Source: Coriolopsis trogii
Taxonomy: Eukaryota; Basidiomycota; Agaricomycetes; Polyporales; Polyporaceae
NCBI GenBank assembly: GCA_020543525.1
Contig: JAHYIO010000037.1
Location: forward strand, 186,001 to 250,000
Reading direction: 5' to 3'
DNA length: 64,000 nucleotides
Positions within the stretch are counted from its first letter, which is position 1; every line of letters starts with the position of its first letter. A model generated the notes under the pieces. The model saw only the letters and a list, made by a program, of their open reading frames with translations. It did not search any database and had not been told where the DNA came from. This document shows positions 23,078-33,924 of the stretch, one piece after another. Both the position numbers and the translations under genes were made by a program.

Positions 23078-24757
23078 TTGGAACATTCACTATGTCTTAT
23101 GTCTTGTTAACGATTGTACGTGTTACGTTCTGTCATATACCACGTGTTTTTCCGTGTTAGATATTAATATTGGTGATGCGACGCGCCACGAGTCTCCTTC
23201 CAAATTGGGCAATTGAGTTTGTCTGCCTCGAGGCTACGGAACGCCCTTGCCAGGGGGTGAACCAGGACAATACACGAGTGAAAGCCAGAGTATGTTGATG
23301 GCGCAGAATCTATCTGGGAGAACTAAATTTCAACTAATGCTGGATACATCCTAATATACTTATATGATTGATATAAGATAGCTGGAGAGAGAAACCTTTG
23401 GCGCATGTTGGTTTCCCTCATTCGAGGTACTTATCCCGAGGACCGCGAAAAGGTCTGCGCCAGGGCGAACTATGAAGCTCGCCCTCCCTCGGGACTTACC
23501 TGAGAATGCGACTTGAGGTCCAGTAGTGCTTCGGTCCCTGCGTTTCCCAGACGAGTGAGTGGTTGTGATAAGATGGAGAACTCACCTGTGTGCAATTCCA
23601 TTCCTCCTCGTTCCCGCGTTCCATTCGATGGTCTTGAGGGCCGGGATCGCGAGTCTTGAGGGGGCTCCCCGCAACCGGAAGACAAGTCGCCTATCAATAG
23701 CCAAGAACCCTAGACCAGATCACAAAGAGAATCATAGCCTGAAGCCCCAAGAGCCGAAACCGTATGGTAAAGCGTCCATGTGCGCATAAGTAAAAGGGGT
23801 CACAGCGTCCATTGCGCGATAAGTAAATGAAAGAGTGGTTACAGCGTCCATTTGCGCGATAAATTGAAATGAATGTAAGCGTCCATGAGCGCATGAAAGA
23901 AAAAGAGAGATAATGTAAGCCTCCGTGTGCGCATAAGTAAAAACCGGGACACCAAATAAACCAGTAAGACCCAAGCCCGAATCCAAAGACAGACGCAGCG
24001 AGAGAGGCGGAGAAGGCGGCCGGGGGGAGGAGGACAGGGCCTAGGAGAGAGGTCGGCGGGGAGCAGCGAGGACGACCCGGCGTTTCTGGCGGCCCTCTTA
24101 TGAGTATGGAGGGTGAGTTAACCACTTCACTCACTTCACACCAACAGAGGCAAACAGACCGGCGATCGGGCGTCAGCCATTGGTTCCCCCGGTGGCGCGG
24201 TGAGGCCAAACAACATACAGCAGGTCACGTTCGCGTTATTTGTCCAAGTGTTTCGAACCTTGTCTTGTTGAACAACGTGAGGCTCCACCGTGTCAGGGTC
24301 TGGGCGTGTCTGGAGCCTTGTGGTTCAGTCCAGCGACAGCGTGCAAGCCGCGGATTGGTGGCAGGTGGTTGGCAATGGCACTGGAGGAGTTGCTAACAAC
24401 GTGTCATCCGCTAGAAGACCATGCGCACCAGTGGAAAGAGACGATATACATACTCGTGTGGTTGCTGTAATACTACGAGAAGTGACACTGTCACTCACCA
24501 GCGTACTGCGCTCATTCTCGACGAATGGCCTGCTGAATTCGTGCTACGACGTGCACGAAGACCTCTGCCCGCACGAGTCATCGACGACATTGCCTGCAAG
24601 GAGGGAAGTCAATTGTGAAGCGTTGGTCGGGCTTACCTGCAACGGGTAACGTAGCCTCCCTTCCCTCCTAACTATGTCAAAGCTCAGTACATAACGATAC
24701 AATCGTGTCGACAAGTACGTATAAGTAGAAATACATGCAGCTATCTATACGCAGCTA
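23078..24757. other. Intergenic region with minisatellite
   Basis: Convergent flanks of FAR11 (+) and DPH1 (-). Apart from the repeat at 23771-23942, nothing recognisable is present; open frames at 24100-24650 have no motifs. Confidence 0.55.
23771..23942. repeat. Degenerate minisatellite, five units of 33-40 bp
   Basis: Units begin at 23771, 23804, 23843, 23878 and 23918. Each has a core close to GCGTCCATGTGCGCATAAGT, followed by an A/G-rich spacer of varying length. The core contains the self-complementary TGCGCA or CGCG. Copies differ by 1-4 bases. No conserved open frame supports coding. Confidence 0.85.
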
Positions 24758-26539
24758 TCAATACATGGCCTTTGTCCTCGCTATAGCCCACGGACTCCCC
24801 GCTGAGTAGAAGTCCATGGGGTACACCCCGCCCTTCTTCGCCCTCTCCTTCGAGTCGCCCTTCCCTTCCGCCATCCACCCAGTTGCCTTCCCGACGGCGA
24901 CCGCAGTTTCATACGGGCTGAGCAACGGCCGTTCGAACGCATACCCCCAGTCAATAGACAACCGCGGGCACGACGTCTGCACAAACGCAGCGATATGCTG
25001 GTTGAACAGGGCGAGTTTCGCTGGCGACAGCTCGGAGAGCAGGATTGGCATGTATGAGATGGGCGTCGGAGCACCGGCGAGCTGGTGCGTGATCGCCTGG
25101 AGCTGCTTGAAGCTGCCTTGGCGGCCGAGGGTGCCGAGGATAACACCCCACATGGATGACTCGGGAGAGGGTGAGTCTAGAGAGGGACGTGGGGCTGAGG
25201 CTATGCTGCGTCTCGCGGTTTGAACCGCTTGGTCGCGCACAGTGCGCATCTCGACGTGGTCGTATCGTTCCCTCGTGAACTTCTTCGAATAAGGGTCGTA
25301 TCGGAAAGCGGGGACCGTCGGATTGGCGATCATAATAGACTCTAGATGAAAGCGACCATCTCCGAGGTAGCTGGGGGAGCGACTTGATCAGCCACCTTCG
25401 GCTTATTATCAACTGAGAACTCACAGTAGAGCATCCACGTCGTTCAACTGGGGCGCCGTACACCCGAGAATCTCGCCTGGTGAGAGGGGCTTCGACCTAG
25501 GTATCGTCACATCATACTTGCCGGACCATAATCGAGGTCGTCCAACAGCTTCGGTTGAGGTATCCGACGTATTTGAGGGGCCTTCAATGAGGCCGGCGGG
25601 CATGAGGGGCACGTCGGAAGAAGAAGCTTCAACCGAGAGCTCGTCTTTGAGGTTGGACAGAGCTGAGACAAACTGGATGGTCGAAACCAGGGCCAAACGG
25701 GTGGGTTCGTAGGTCGATGGAGGCATCTCATTGTTGCCTTGATGTGTCTCCTCCGAATCCTCGGAGGAAATATCAGACGGAGTAGGACCCTCTATTCGAA
25801 GATGCCCTCCCCCGTTCAACGATTGTCCTGCCGGAATATGCGCCTGTTGCTCCTCTGAGTCAAGTAGTGTCTCGCGGAATCGTTGTCGATCATTGGGGAA
25901 GTTGAGTCGTATGGTCTGCACGAGGTGTGAAGAGTCAATGGCAATCTCGACGAAGACATAGAGCGTCTTGATGGTAGTCTGATCGATGGGGACTATGCAC
26001 CAGAGGTTCATCCCGTACTCCATCTTGGAACAAGTCAGTTGTGCGACGTACCTAGGCAACTGTGCCCATAGTGGACAAGCATATCACATCCGAGGGCTAC
26101 CGCCGTATAGTCGTCAATGCAGCAAGCTCCGTACGTGACGTCACCCATAATCACAGTCAGAGCAGTAGTGAACCTGAAAAGGATATATGAGCAAAGTCCA
26201 TATGGAGTCGGTGGTATCGGCGCACCTCTCGATGATGTCTGCGATGGTACAGGCGAACATCTGTAGACCCTCCGGCATCTGCAGTGCAACCATCTTCGCT
26301 TGATTCTTGCGTACATGGTGTATGGTCTTGTGAATCTCAAAAGAGTAGTTGGATGGCAGCTGCTTGATGGCTGCATTGAGTTGAACGTCGTTCAGAATGT
26401 CTGGAGGTATTTGGTTTGCAACGACGGGAGAATAGCCGGGCTTAGATGGAGTTGCGGTCTTGCTGCCAACGAACCGTTTCCGTGGTTTTGTGGCATTTTT
26501 GACGGCCTTTGGCGCTGAGGGCCCCGCATCGCTAGACAT
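24758..26539 (-). CDS. DPH1: Diphthamide synthesis protein 1 (Dph1)
   Basis: Four exons (complement): 26226-26539, 26052-26173, 25425-25992 and 24758-25370, giving 538 aa. Dph1 with Dph2 is a radical-SAM-like [4Fe-4S] enzyme that starts diphthamide formation on a histidine of elongation factor 2. Diagnostic stretches are [60 protein letters not shown] and [11 protein letters not shown]. Cluster cysteines are visible in GACC, LGCTAP and [13 protein letters not shown]. Compared with yeast Dph1, two low-complexity insertions flank [13 protein letters not shown]: about 45 residues before it, and a Ser/Thr-rich stretch after it. The start [10 protein letters not shown] is the first ATG of the frame. 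It is divergent from the RNPS1-like gene. Confidence 0.95.
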
Positions 26540-26799
26540 AGCAGGGGCGAGTCGGTGGCAGGCAAGGAGTTCAAACTTTGACTAGGATTGCAGGAAGTGT
26601 CTCGACATCGGTCCGACCAATCTCAGATCATTTGCCCCACCAAACCTGAAGGGAACGTGACGCAGATCGTGACTCGCGTGACGCATCCGGTGACACGCTC
26701 GACCGCGTAGGGCATGCCTGAAGGCTCCAACTTGGTTTGTGCTTGCTGCTGTCGTCCATCACCGTCTCTGCTCTAGTCCACGCCTGCTCTTGCTTGATT
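26540..26799. promoter_or_regulatory. Divergent promoter, DPH1 / RNPS1-like gene
   Basis: 260 bp separate the two start codons. No clear TATA box was seen. Confidence 0.6.
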
Positions 26800-27777
26800 A
26801 TGTCCACTCGAGGGCGCTCTCTGTCTCCCCGCCCACTCAGGGACGAAGATATCGACATGGACGGCGGGTCGCCTCCCGCAAATCCTCACGCCAAAGTAGT
26901 TGTCGTAACGAACCTCACGCGCAATGTCGTGGAAGCCCACCTCCAGGCCGTATTCGGGTTCTACGGAGAGATAGTGAAGGTTGACCTCCCGCTGTACGGC
27001 AAATGTGAGTGCATGTCATTTATAGGCTCAATTCATCCTTCCTCAACGCGTCTCGTCTACCCCAAACTTCCAGCCGGCCAGAACAGAGGCAAGGCCGCTC
27101 TCGAGTTCTCCGATTCCTCCTCCGCACAAAAAGCAGTCTCGCACATGGACGGCGGCCAACTCGACGGCGCCGTGCTCAAAGTCGAGCTCTCAGAGCTCCC
27201 GGTCCGCTCCCGGTCCCGTTCGCGTTCACGCTCACGTTCCCCTCGCCCACCCCCTCGCGGCGGTGCCCGCTACGGCCGTGGTGCCCCACGTTCCTTCTCT
27301 CGCTCTCGGTCCCGTTCACGCACGCCCCCGCCGCCTCTTCGTGGCAGCAGGCGGGGCGGCTACGGCTCGCGCTTCAACGACGACTACCGCCGTCCACCCC
27401 CAGGCGGTGGGCGCAGGCCTCCCCCGCCTCCGCGTGACTCGTACCGCGCTCGCCGTTACTCCCGTTCGCCGAGCCGCTCGCGATCGCCCATTCGCCGTGG
27501 GGCAGATCGTCTTGGGCCGAGGCGGCGCTCGCCCAGCTATGAACGTGGAGGCACTGGCTACCGCGGTCGCTCGAGAAGCTACTCTGTGGCGTCCAGCCGG
27601 TCGCGCACGCGGTCCTTGTCCCCTCGCTCCCGTTCTCGCTCCCGGTCCCGTTCGTACTACTCGTCATCTGCGTACTCTCGCAGCAGGAGCCGCTCTCGTT
27701 CTGCTAGCCGCGGCAGGCGAAGCTACAGTCGTGATGACATCCGTGACAGTAGATCCAGGTCACCAGCAAGAGACTGA
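26800..27777 (+). CDS. RNPS1-like RRM protein with RS/RG-rich tail
   Basis: Two exons, 26800-27004 and 27074-27777, giving 302 aa from MSTRGRSLSPRP. One RRM covers about residues 35-115, with RNP2 VVVTNLTRN and RNP1 NRGKAALEF. The C-terminal ~190 residues consist of RS dipeptides interspersed with Arg/Gly/Pro blocks. This resembles RNPS1, an exon-junction-complex and splicing activator, or other SR-like proteins; which of these is inference. The 69-nt intron is a multiple of three and free of in-frame stops, so retention would insert 23 residues inside the RRM. Repetitive RS codons produce spurious frames on both strands. Confidence 0.87.
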   Translation: MSTRGRSLSPRPLRDEDIDMDGGSPPANPHAKVVVVTNLTRNVVEAHLQAVFGFYGEIVKVDLPLYGKCECMSFIGSIHPSSTRLVYPKLPAGQNRGKAALEFSDSSSAQKAVSHMDGGQLDGAVLKVELSELPVRSRSRSRSRSRSPRPPPRGGARYGRGAPRSFSRSRSRSRTPPPPLRGSRRGGYGSRFNDDYRRPPPGGGRRPPPPPRDSYRARRYSRSPSRSRSPIRRGADRLGPRRRSPSYERGGTGYRGRSRSYSVASSRSRTRSLSPRSRSRSRSRSYYSSSAYSRSRSRSRSASRGRRSYSRDDIRDSRSRSPARD

Positions 27778-27985
27778 TATGCTTCCAACACCATGCTTTC
27801 TGTATCTAGTCGTTGTTGTAACTTGCCAGGCCACCCGAAAACCGTCATCAAAACGTTCCCATCGTGCTAAATGTACATATTATCTAGTGAGATAAGTTCA
27901 GTCGCTCGTGGCAGAATCGTCATCCGCGAGGAAAGGCCTGCTGCTCTTTTCAGTGCTGCGGTCACCATGAACATTGCTGAGACAC

Positions 27986-30900
27986 TCACGTATATTCGTA
28001 ATCGTTGCGGATTGCATGTGACATCCACTCTTCATCCGCCTCTTGTTGCGGGAAGCCTGATCCGCCCGCTAAGCTGAGCACAACCGGGAGGAGTACGAGG
28101 CCATGCAGAGCCCCAGAGATGATGAGGCTGAGCCACATGCGGAAATAGTAGATCTTGCGGGACAAGTGTCAGACCGACCATCAAGTATGTTGCGTCGTGA
28201 CTGCTTACCTCTAGGAACTTGGAGCGAGTTAGCGCGAGGACGCACATTCCGATGAGCTTCGTGAAAGTAATACCCGAGAGGACCTATAATGTCGCACGAC
28301 GAGTTAGCGTCCATCTAACAGCGAAACCATATTATTGACTGACCGAAGGGCCCACGTCTACCAGGGCAATCCACATCCGCTCATCACGCTCCTTCTGGCC
28401 TGCCGGGTGGTCCACAGGCAAGCCCGAGCCGGCGCTCATGAACGCCCGCGCAACATGCGCACAGAACTCGACCGCAATCCCAAGCGAGATGACGAGGTTG
28501 ACGAGACTGATCGCGTTAAGGTCGATACCCCACACGCCCATGACGCCCATTACGTTCATGACCGTCAGCGCAACAACGCCCGTCACGATCGTGCCCGTCC
28601 GCCACGACCCGAGCAGCAGCGCGGTGACAAGGAGGACCGCCGCCAGCCCGAGCCCGAGGATCTGCTCCGTGATGGCAACGATGTGCGCGAACTGGTCGAA
28701 GAATACGTAGTGGAGCGAGTACGGGAAGACGCGGGCGCCCGTCGCGGCTGAGAGGTCGTCCGCCACGCGGCGGGCGGCGGCGAGGGAATTGATCAGGTCT
28801 GCCTGGGACTTCAGCGGGCTGTGGAACGTGCGGAAGTGCGAGGCGACGACCTCTGTGCCATCTTCTGATAGTGCGAGGGCGTCACCGAAGGAGGCGCGGC
28901 CTGCGAGCGGACAGTCCTCGTCTGTGGGAGAGACGAGCCACTGACGTAGGTACATCATGAACTCGTCGCCTTCAGGTAGACCTTCCATCGTGATGTTCCA
29001 CGCTGGCTCGTGGTCCCTGTAGCAGGTGTGACAACGCCGGGGCGACTCTCCAGGCCGGCAGAACGTCGATGGGTCGTTATTGCGTACACGGCAGCACTTG
29101 TCCTTATTCGGATCCAGCCAGTTCATGAAATCGTCTATCCAGGATGCAGCAGGCTGGGAGATGTATGATACTTCTGGCCGTCCGCGTTCGAGCTCCAGTA
29201 CGCTCGCAATCGAGAGGGGCTCGCAGGTAGTGAAGCGGCCGCAAAGCTCCCGTTGGCCTGGACGATGGGCTACGTCAACATCGTGAACGACAAAGTACAC
29301 CGGCGGACCGATGTCAAGGTATGCGTCGACACTGTCAAAGTAGGGGATAAGATACGAGTCAGAGGGGAAGGCGAGACGTTGGTCTATGTGGGAGGTTAGT
29401 AATGAACCTGGTAGGTGCATATATGCGGGCTTACCAAATCCGAGCTTTATGTGCTGCATAGAGATGATAGAAGCAACCAGCATGCCACCAAACGTAAGAA
29501 GAACAATTCCTTTCGCCAGCGGCTTCAACAGCAGTGGGGCGTAGTACTTCCTAATGATGCGCGCAAGGAAGCCAAGGCCACTTCCGGTTGGAGGAGCCTC
29601 GAGCAATGCGATACGAGGTGAGACCTGGATACATGGGAAGCAGTCGACGCGGTTCGCCTAAATGACATCGTGAGTCGCTCTGATATACACAGACAGCGGC
29701 GATGATCCACCCACCTCAACACGTCTCAAGTCTACAGTTAGTGCGCTGACGAACACCGTCACCTGCAGCAACGCGTTCAAGAACACGCTCCCTGCTGCAT
29801 ATAGCGCGAAGTTGCGCACAGCCGGCATCGGAACAAGCGCACCGAGCGCGAACGCGGTAGTCTCTGTGACTGTGCTCAACAGAATCGAAGGTCCCATCTT
29901 GGCCAGAGTCCTTGCGATGCGTTCCTCAGCGGCCAGATACTGCGGTGTTGACGCAGCATCCATGGAATCCTCGCGTTCATGGTCGAACTGTGACTCGAAG
30001 CCGGACCGCCTGTTGGACTGCGTCGGGCTCATGGGTGTATCCGTGTATGTCCAGGTAGGGACGAACGCTGCGCTTGCGTTGGGTCCGTGGAGGAGGTTCT
30101 GCCTGTCGAGCTCATGCACGAGGATGAAGACGTTGTCAACGCCGACCGCAAGGACTAGGAAGGGAATGACTTCGGCGATGATGAGCGTGACCTTCACGCC
30201 AACGAGGGAGAAGAGGCCGACGGAAGAAGATACGGAAAGTATGACGAGTGCGATACCGAAAAGTCCGAGTGTGAACTTGGACCCGACAAACAGTCCGCGT
30301 GGGAGGCGCGGGAGGAGGGTAGGCGCAAGGCGCGAATCAAGTGACATTGTGGACGACGCCGACGGCTGAGAGAAGAACTTTGGGAAGTTCCTAGCCCATT
30401 GAGTGAGGCAAGTCCATAATCCGTCTTCTTCTCGCATGCCTGATCCGTTGCCGAGCGTGAGTGCAATGTAGAAGAACATCGCGACATAAGACAAAACAAC
30501 AATCTTGACATCTGTGTTCGTGCTCTTGTTGATCTCTTCCTCCACAGAGATGCCCGTGGAGAATGCGATTTCCAACCCTGCCTCTGCTGGCGCTTTCAGG
30601 CTGAGGTCCTCAAGGTAATCGCGCAACGCGTGCTCCCACTCTATCGCCTTTGCTTGCACCGTGTTGTTCAAGGATGCCGGAACGACGTAAGTGATCACCA
30701 ACGCTTTCGCATATAGATACTGCTTCCTGCCCTCTTCGTCCTCCGGGACGGTACCGAGAACCATCTGTGGTGCAAGCGGCTGCTGGAAGTCAGGGAGACA
30801 GTTGACTGGCTGTCGTGCACAATCTTCCAGACGGGAGGCCCACGTCTCGGGATCGTAAGAATAGAGGTCGTTACCAAACCAAGCCATGACAGACTGCACT

Positions 30901-32410
30901 ACGCAGGCACCATCAGGACCGGCAGGTCTGAGACATACGTCAGACAACGTGTAGCCGTTGGGAGATGACTGCAGGTTGCGGATATCGTCCTCGACATCTG
31001 CCCAGTATTGCAGGTGATCCCATGACAGGACTGGCTCTTTCTCGCTCGGAGAAGAGCCGTTCGACGATGTGACGAATACCTGCTCTACCCGGTAGAAGGG
31101 GCCAAAGTGCTCATCGAAGTACTCCTTCTGCAGCTTGCCTTCGGAGTCAGGGGCGACCCACAGCCGGACTGGGTCCGTCTCCACCTCGAACTTCTTCCAT
31201 CCAAGGTTGAGCAAGCCAACGAGGGCAAAGACAAGAGCGAAATTGAGCCACGGGTATGTGGCAGCAAACAGCCCAAGCTTATAGAAGGTTCGGCGGAGGA
31301 TGTTGTTGAGTCGATAGTGACGGGGCTGCACAGTCTCTATAGGGTCGAGTAACGATGCGCCTCGACCTAGACGGCGCGACTCTGACTGAGTGCCGGTAGA
31401 TTCCTCTCCGTCCACGTAGTGAGCCAGGGAGGACGCGCCGACCAGCCCGCGTGTACGTGTTCGTGGGGAGACCATGTGTTGAGAGTCGCCATCTGTGGAG
31501 AGAGCGACACGCTCGTACGACTTCTCCCGACGTCTGCGGAGTGTCATTTGAAGGCCATAACCGAGGATGAAGGAGAGGACAGCAAGGCCGTATGCGATGA
31601 GTAGCACAAAGGTGAGGCAGGAGACGAGTCCAACACGACAGGTAGATTCGGCATTAGGTGGGGGTATCTCTGGTAATGCTTGGCAAACCTGCTCGCAGTC
31701 TATGCAGGTGCATTTGCTGCCCAAGTCGTCGTCGAAGCAGTTTCGCGCGGTCACGTTGAGCGGGGTGAACTCGGGTGGTGTTGAAAGCGGAAAGCTGATG
31801 GTGAATGGACTCCCCATGTCCTTCTCCTCTCCCATAAATGTGAAAAAGTCGTGATAGTTCTTCGCCCCACCGCCTAACAGGTCGATAGCATACCCGTTGG
31901 TAGCTCCCATCTTGATGTCCTTGCAGCTGTTGAAGAAGCCCTCACCAAACTGCTGCGACACAAAGTAGTCCACGGTAGCAACCGCCGTCTCCTGAGTCGA
32001 GGAAGTCTGGATCGACGTGACATTGATGAATTGTGCCTGATTTGGGGAACAGGTGAAGGAGCACCAGAACTTGCGGAAGTTGTTCCTGCATGCGGGACAC
32101 GAGGAAATGAGGTTCTCGGCTAAGCCAAGGTTGTCTCGCAACGTCTCCAGCTGGCCTGTTGTACAACATGCCGGTCCACGCGCAAAGTCGTCACCGCAAA
32201 GGGTGGTAAGGAGGTCACGGTCGACGTCATCCTGGCGTCTCGGTATGAGAACAAGAACGGGCACAGGTGTATGGGTTCACGTACCTCGGAGGGTGGACCA
32301 TCATAGGGACATGGTAGAGGTTTGCCAAACATAACCTTTGGCCCACAGGAACCTCGCATGGCACAGCGGCCCTCACCCCGGACGCTGGTGTTCGGTCGGA
32401 GGACCTCCAT
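27986..32410 (-). CDS. NPC1: NPC1-type sterol transporter (Ncr1)
   Basis: Multi-exon, about 1,300 aa. It moves sterol from the vacuolar/lysosomal lumen into the membrane. The luminal N-terminal domain is visible: EGRCAMRGSCG, LPCPYDGPPSE, CSFTCSPNQAQFINVT and a Cys-rich segment ending CIDCEQVCQALPE. A transmembrane segment follows. The sterol-sensing domain contains VTLIIAEVIPFLVLAVGVDN and SILLSTVTETTAFALGALVP. The second luminal domain has CCRVRN and CHTCYRDHEPAW. The C-terminal membrane block has NVMGVMGVWGIDLNAISLVN. The tail ends EWMSHAIRNDYEYT. Exon edges include 32285-32410, 29715-32231 and a last exon with its stop at 27986-27988. The 5' end is uncertain: the ATG at 32410 gives no signal peptide. 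It is divergent from the Dif1-like gene. Confidence 0.95.
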
Positions 32411-32797
32411 GGCGCCCCGGAATGGACGACAAGCTGGCTTGGGCGTCGAGGAGCGTAATATGATTGAGTGCCCTAAAAAGGACAGAGACTGACAACAAGC
32501 CCGGAAGTGATGAGAGGAGGAGGTGAGAGGGAAGGAGACTGTGTTCACCTCAAACTTGTAGTGGCAGCGGCAAGTGGCACGACAGCCCAATGACACGCCC
32601 GCGGCTCGTTGCTCACGTGCGCGTCTTTCACGGTCACGCACCGCAGACCTCAACTGCAGCACTGTCACTGTGTCAGTGTTGCAGCGGCAGCGGTTGCACT
32701 CCTACCATCGTCTTCTTGTCTTGATTGAACACTCGGAACGCGCAGAAAATGGTGTGTTTTATCCTAAATATGTCGCGGTGCAGGCTGCAGCCTCCTC
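32411..32797. promoter_or_regulatory. Region between NPC1 and the Spd1/Dif1-like gene
   Basis: 387 bp between outward-pointing starts. It may also hold an unresolved 5' exon of NPC1 encoding its signal peptide. Confidence 0.5.
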
Positions 32798-33584
32798 ATG
32801 CTGTCTATCAGGCTTCGGCACCACAGCAGCCCCAGGCATTCAACTAGTACGCATCGCGTTTCGCATGCCCACCGCGGCGTACGCTGATATCAGCTTCAAG
32901 CGTGGACGAGGATACCCTTGCCCAGCTCCGTAACGTTGGCTCGCGCGTCCGAAAGAGTACGTCCCATTGTCCTCCATCCTGCCGGTGTCCCCAAGGCGCC
33001 CTTCCTCCCGACGCGCCAATCTCACGCGTCCCTCCCCTCCTCTTCTGCCTCTAGGCGTCACCGAAGGATTCCAACGCACCGTCTCCGTCCCCGCAGACCC
33101 GTCTTTTGCGACAAAACGCCTCCCATTCACCCAGACGCCCTCCTTCATCTCCGCCAACGACGCCATGCGCGACATCTTCTCCAAGAACAAGAAGGGTTCC
33201 TCCTCCGTCCCCTCCTCCCCCCAGCAGCGCGCAAAGCGTGCTGGGCCCGATGACGAAGACAGCGACGTCGATGTTGCGCCGCTCGATGCCGATGCGGACA
33301 TCGATCTCGACCTGAGCGACGATGACAAGGAGACGAGCGCAGTTCGTGCTAGGCGTGAGGCCGCGGCGAAACTGAGGGAAGAAAAGGCGAGACGGGAGAT
33401 TCGCCCGCTGAAGAGGAGCGCGAGCCGGACGGTGCAGTCCTTGCCCGCTAGCATGTTCCGGTTCTCCCATGAAGCCTCAAACGCGAAGCCCACCCCGAGT
33501 GTAGCCAGGATCGCCGAGGAGGACGACTGGAGCTCCAGCTTTGGCGGTTCTGGAGGTGTACCGACTGCAGAGCTCCAGCTCTGA
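32798..33584 (+). CDS. Spd1/Dif1-like ribonucleotide reductase inhibitor
   Basis: Three exons, 32798-32846, 32894-32956 and 33055-33584, giving 213 aa. The join reads LAQLRNVGSRVRKSVTEGF, matching the (G/A)xRVRKxVxEG(Y/F) core of the fungal RNR_inhib family (Spd1, Dif1). These small, intrinsically disordered proteins restrain ribonucleotide reductase or steer its small subunit into the nucleus until S phase or DNA damage. Downstream lie FATKRLPFTQTPSF, an acidic run (DDEDSDVDVAPLDADAD), a charged helix (VRARREAAAKLREEKARRE) and an aromatic/acidic C-terminus (EEDDWSSSFGG). The first exon and start are the least certain; the core spans the exon 2-3 junction. The family call is from memory of the motif. 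Confidence 0.72.
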
Positions 33585-33924
33585 GTGCTTCCCAAGCCAT
33601 ATGATTCTGGTGGTAGCTCTTCCCGCAGAGGACTGTTGACTACGGTTGTGTTGTTATCAAGCTCTATGAGGGCGCGGATTACTCAGAAGGTCAGCTTATG
33701 ACGCGTGTACGATACGAGGCTATTTGTGGTGGAAAGGCACTGACATGTATATGTACGATCAAGTGGCACCCTCTCACCTTGGGTGCGAGGATATGTTCGA
33801 TTTTTCTTTACGGGCACACAATGATTTCGATCGTCCATATTTCGCGCACCCGGTGCGTCGCGGGATCGCACACATAGTTTATACTACATTGTAATAGTAT
33901 ATGTACAGGTAGGTGTAGGATGTC
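33585..33924. other. Convergent 3' region
   Basis: 3' flanks of the Dif1-like (+) and C2H2 (-) genes. AT-richer than its surroundings; nothing else seen. Confidence 0.6.

Noticed and set aside
23771..23942. CRISPR-like array
   Set aside because: Unit spacing is irregular, repeats are degenerate, spacers are related A/G-rich sequence, and the genome is eukaryotic.
32840..33595. 251-codon minus-strand frame over the Dif1-like gene
   Set aside because: Antisense shadow of the coding exon; the plus strand carries the conserved motif and matching splice phases.
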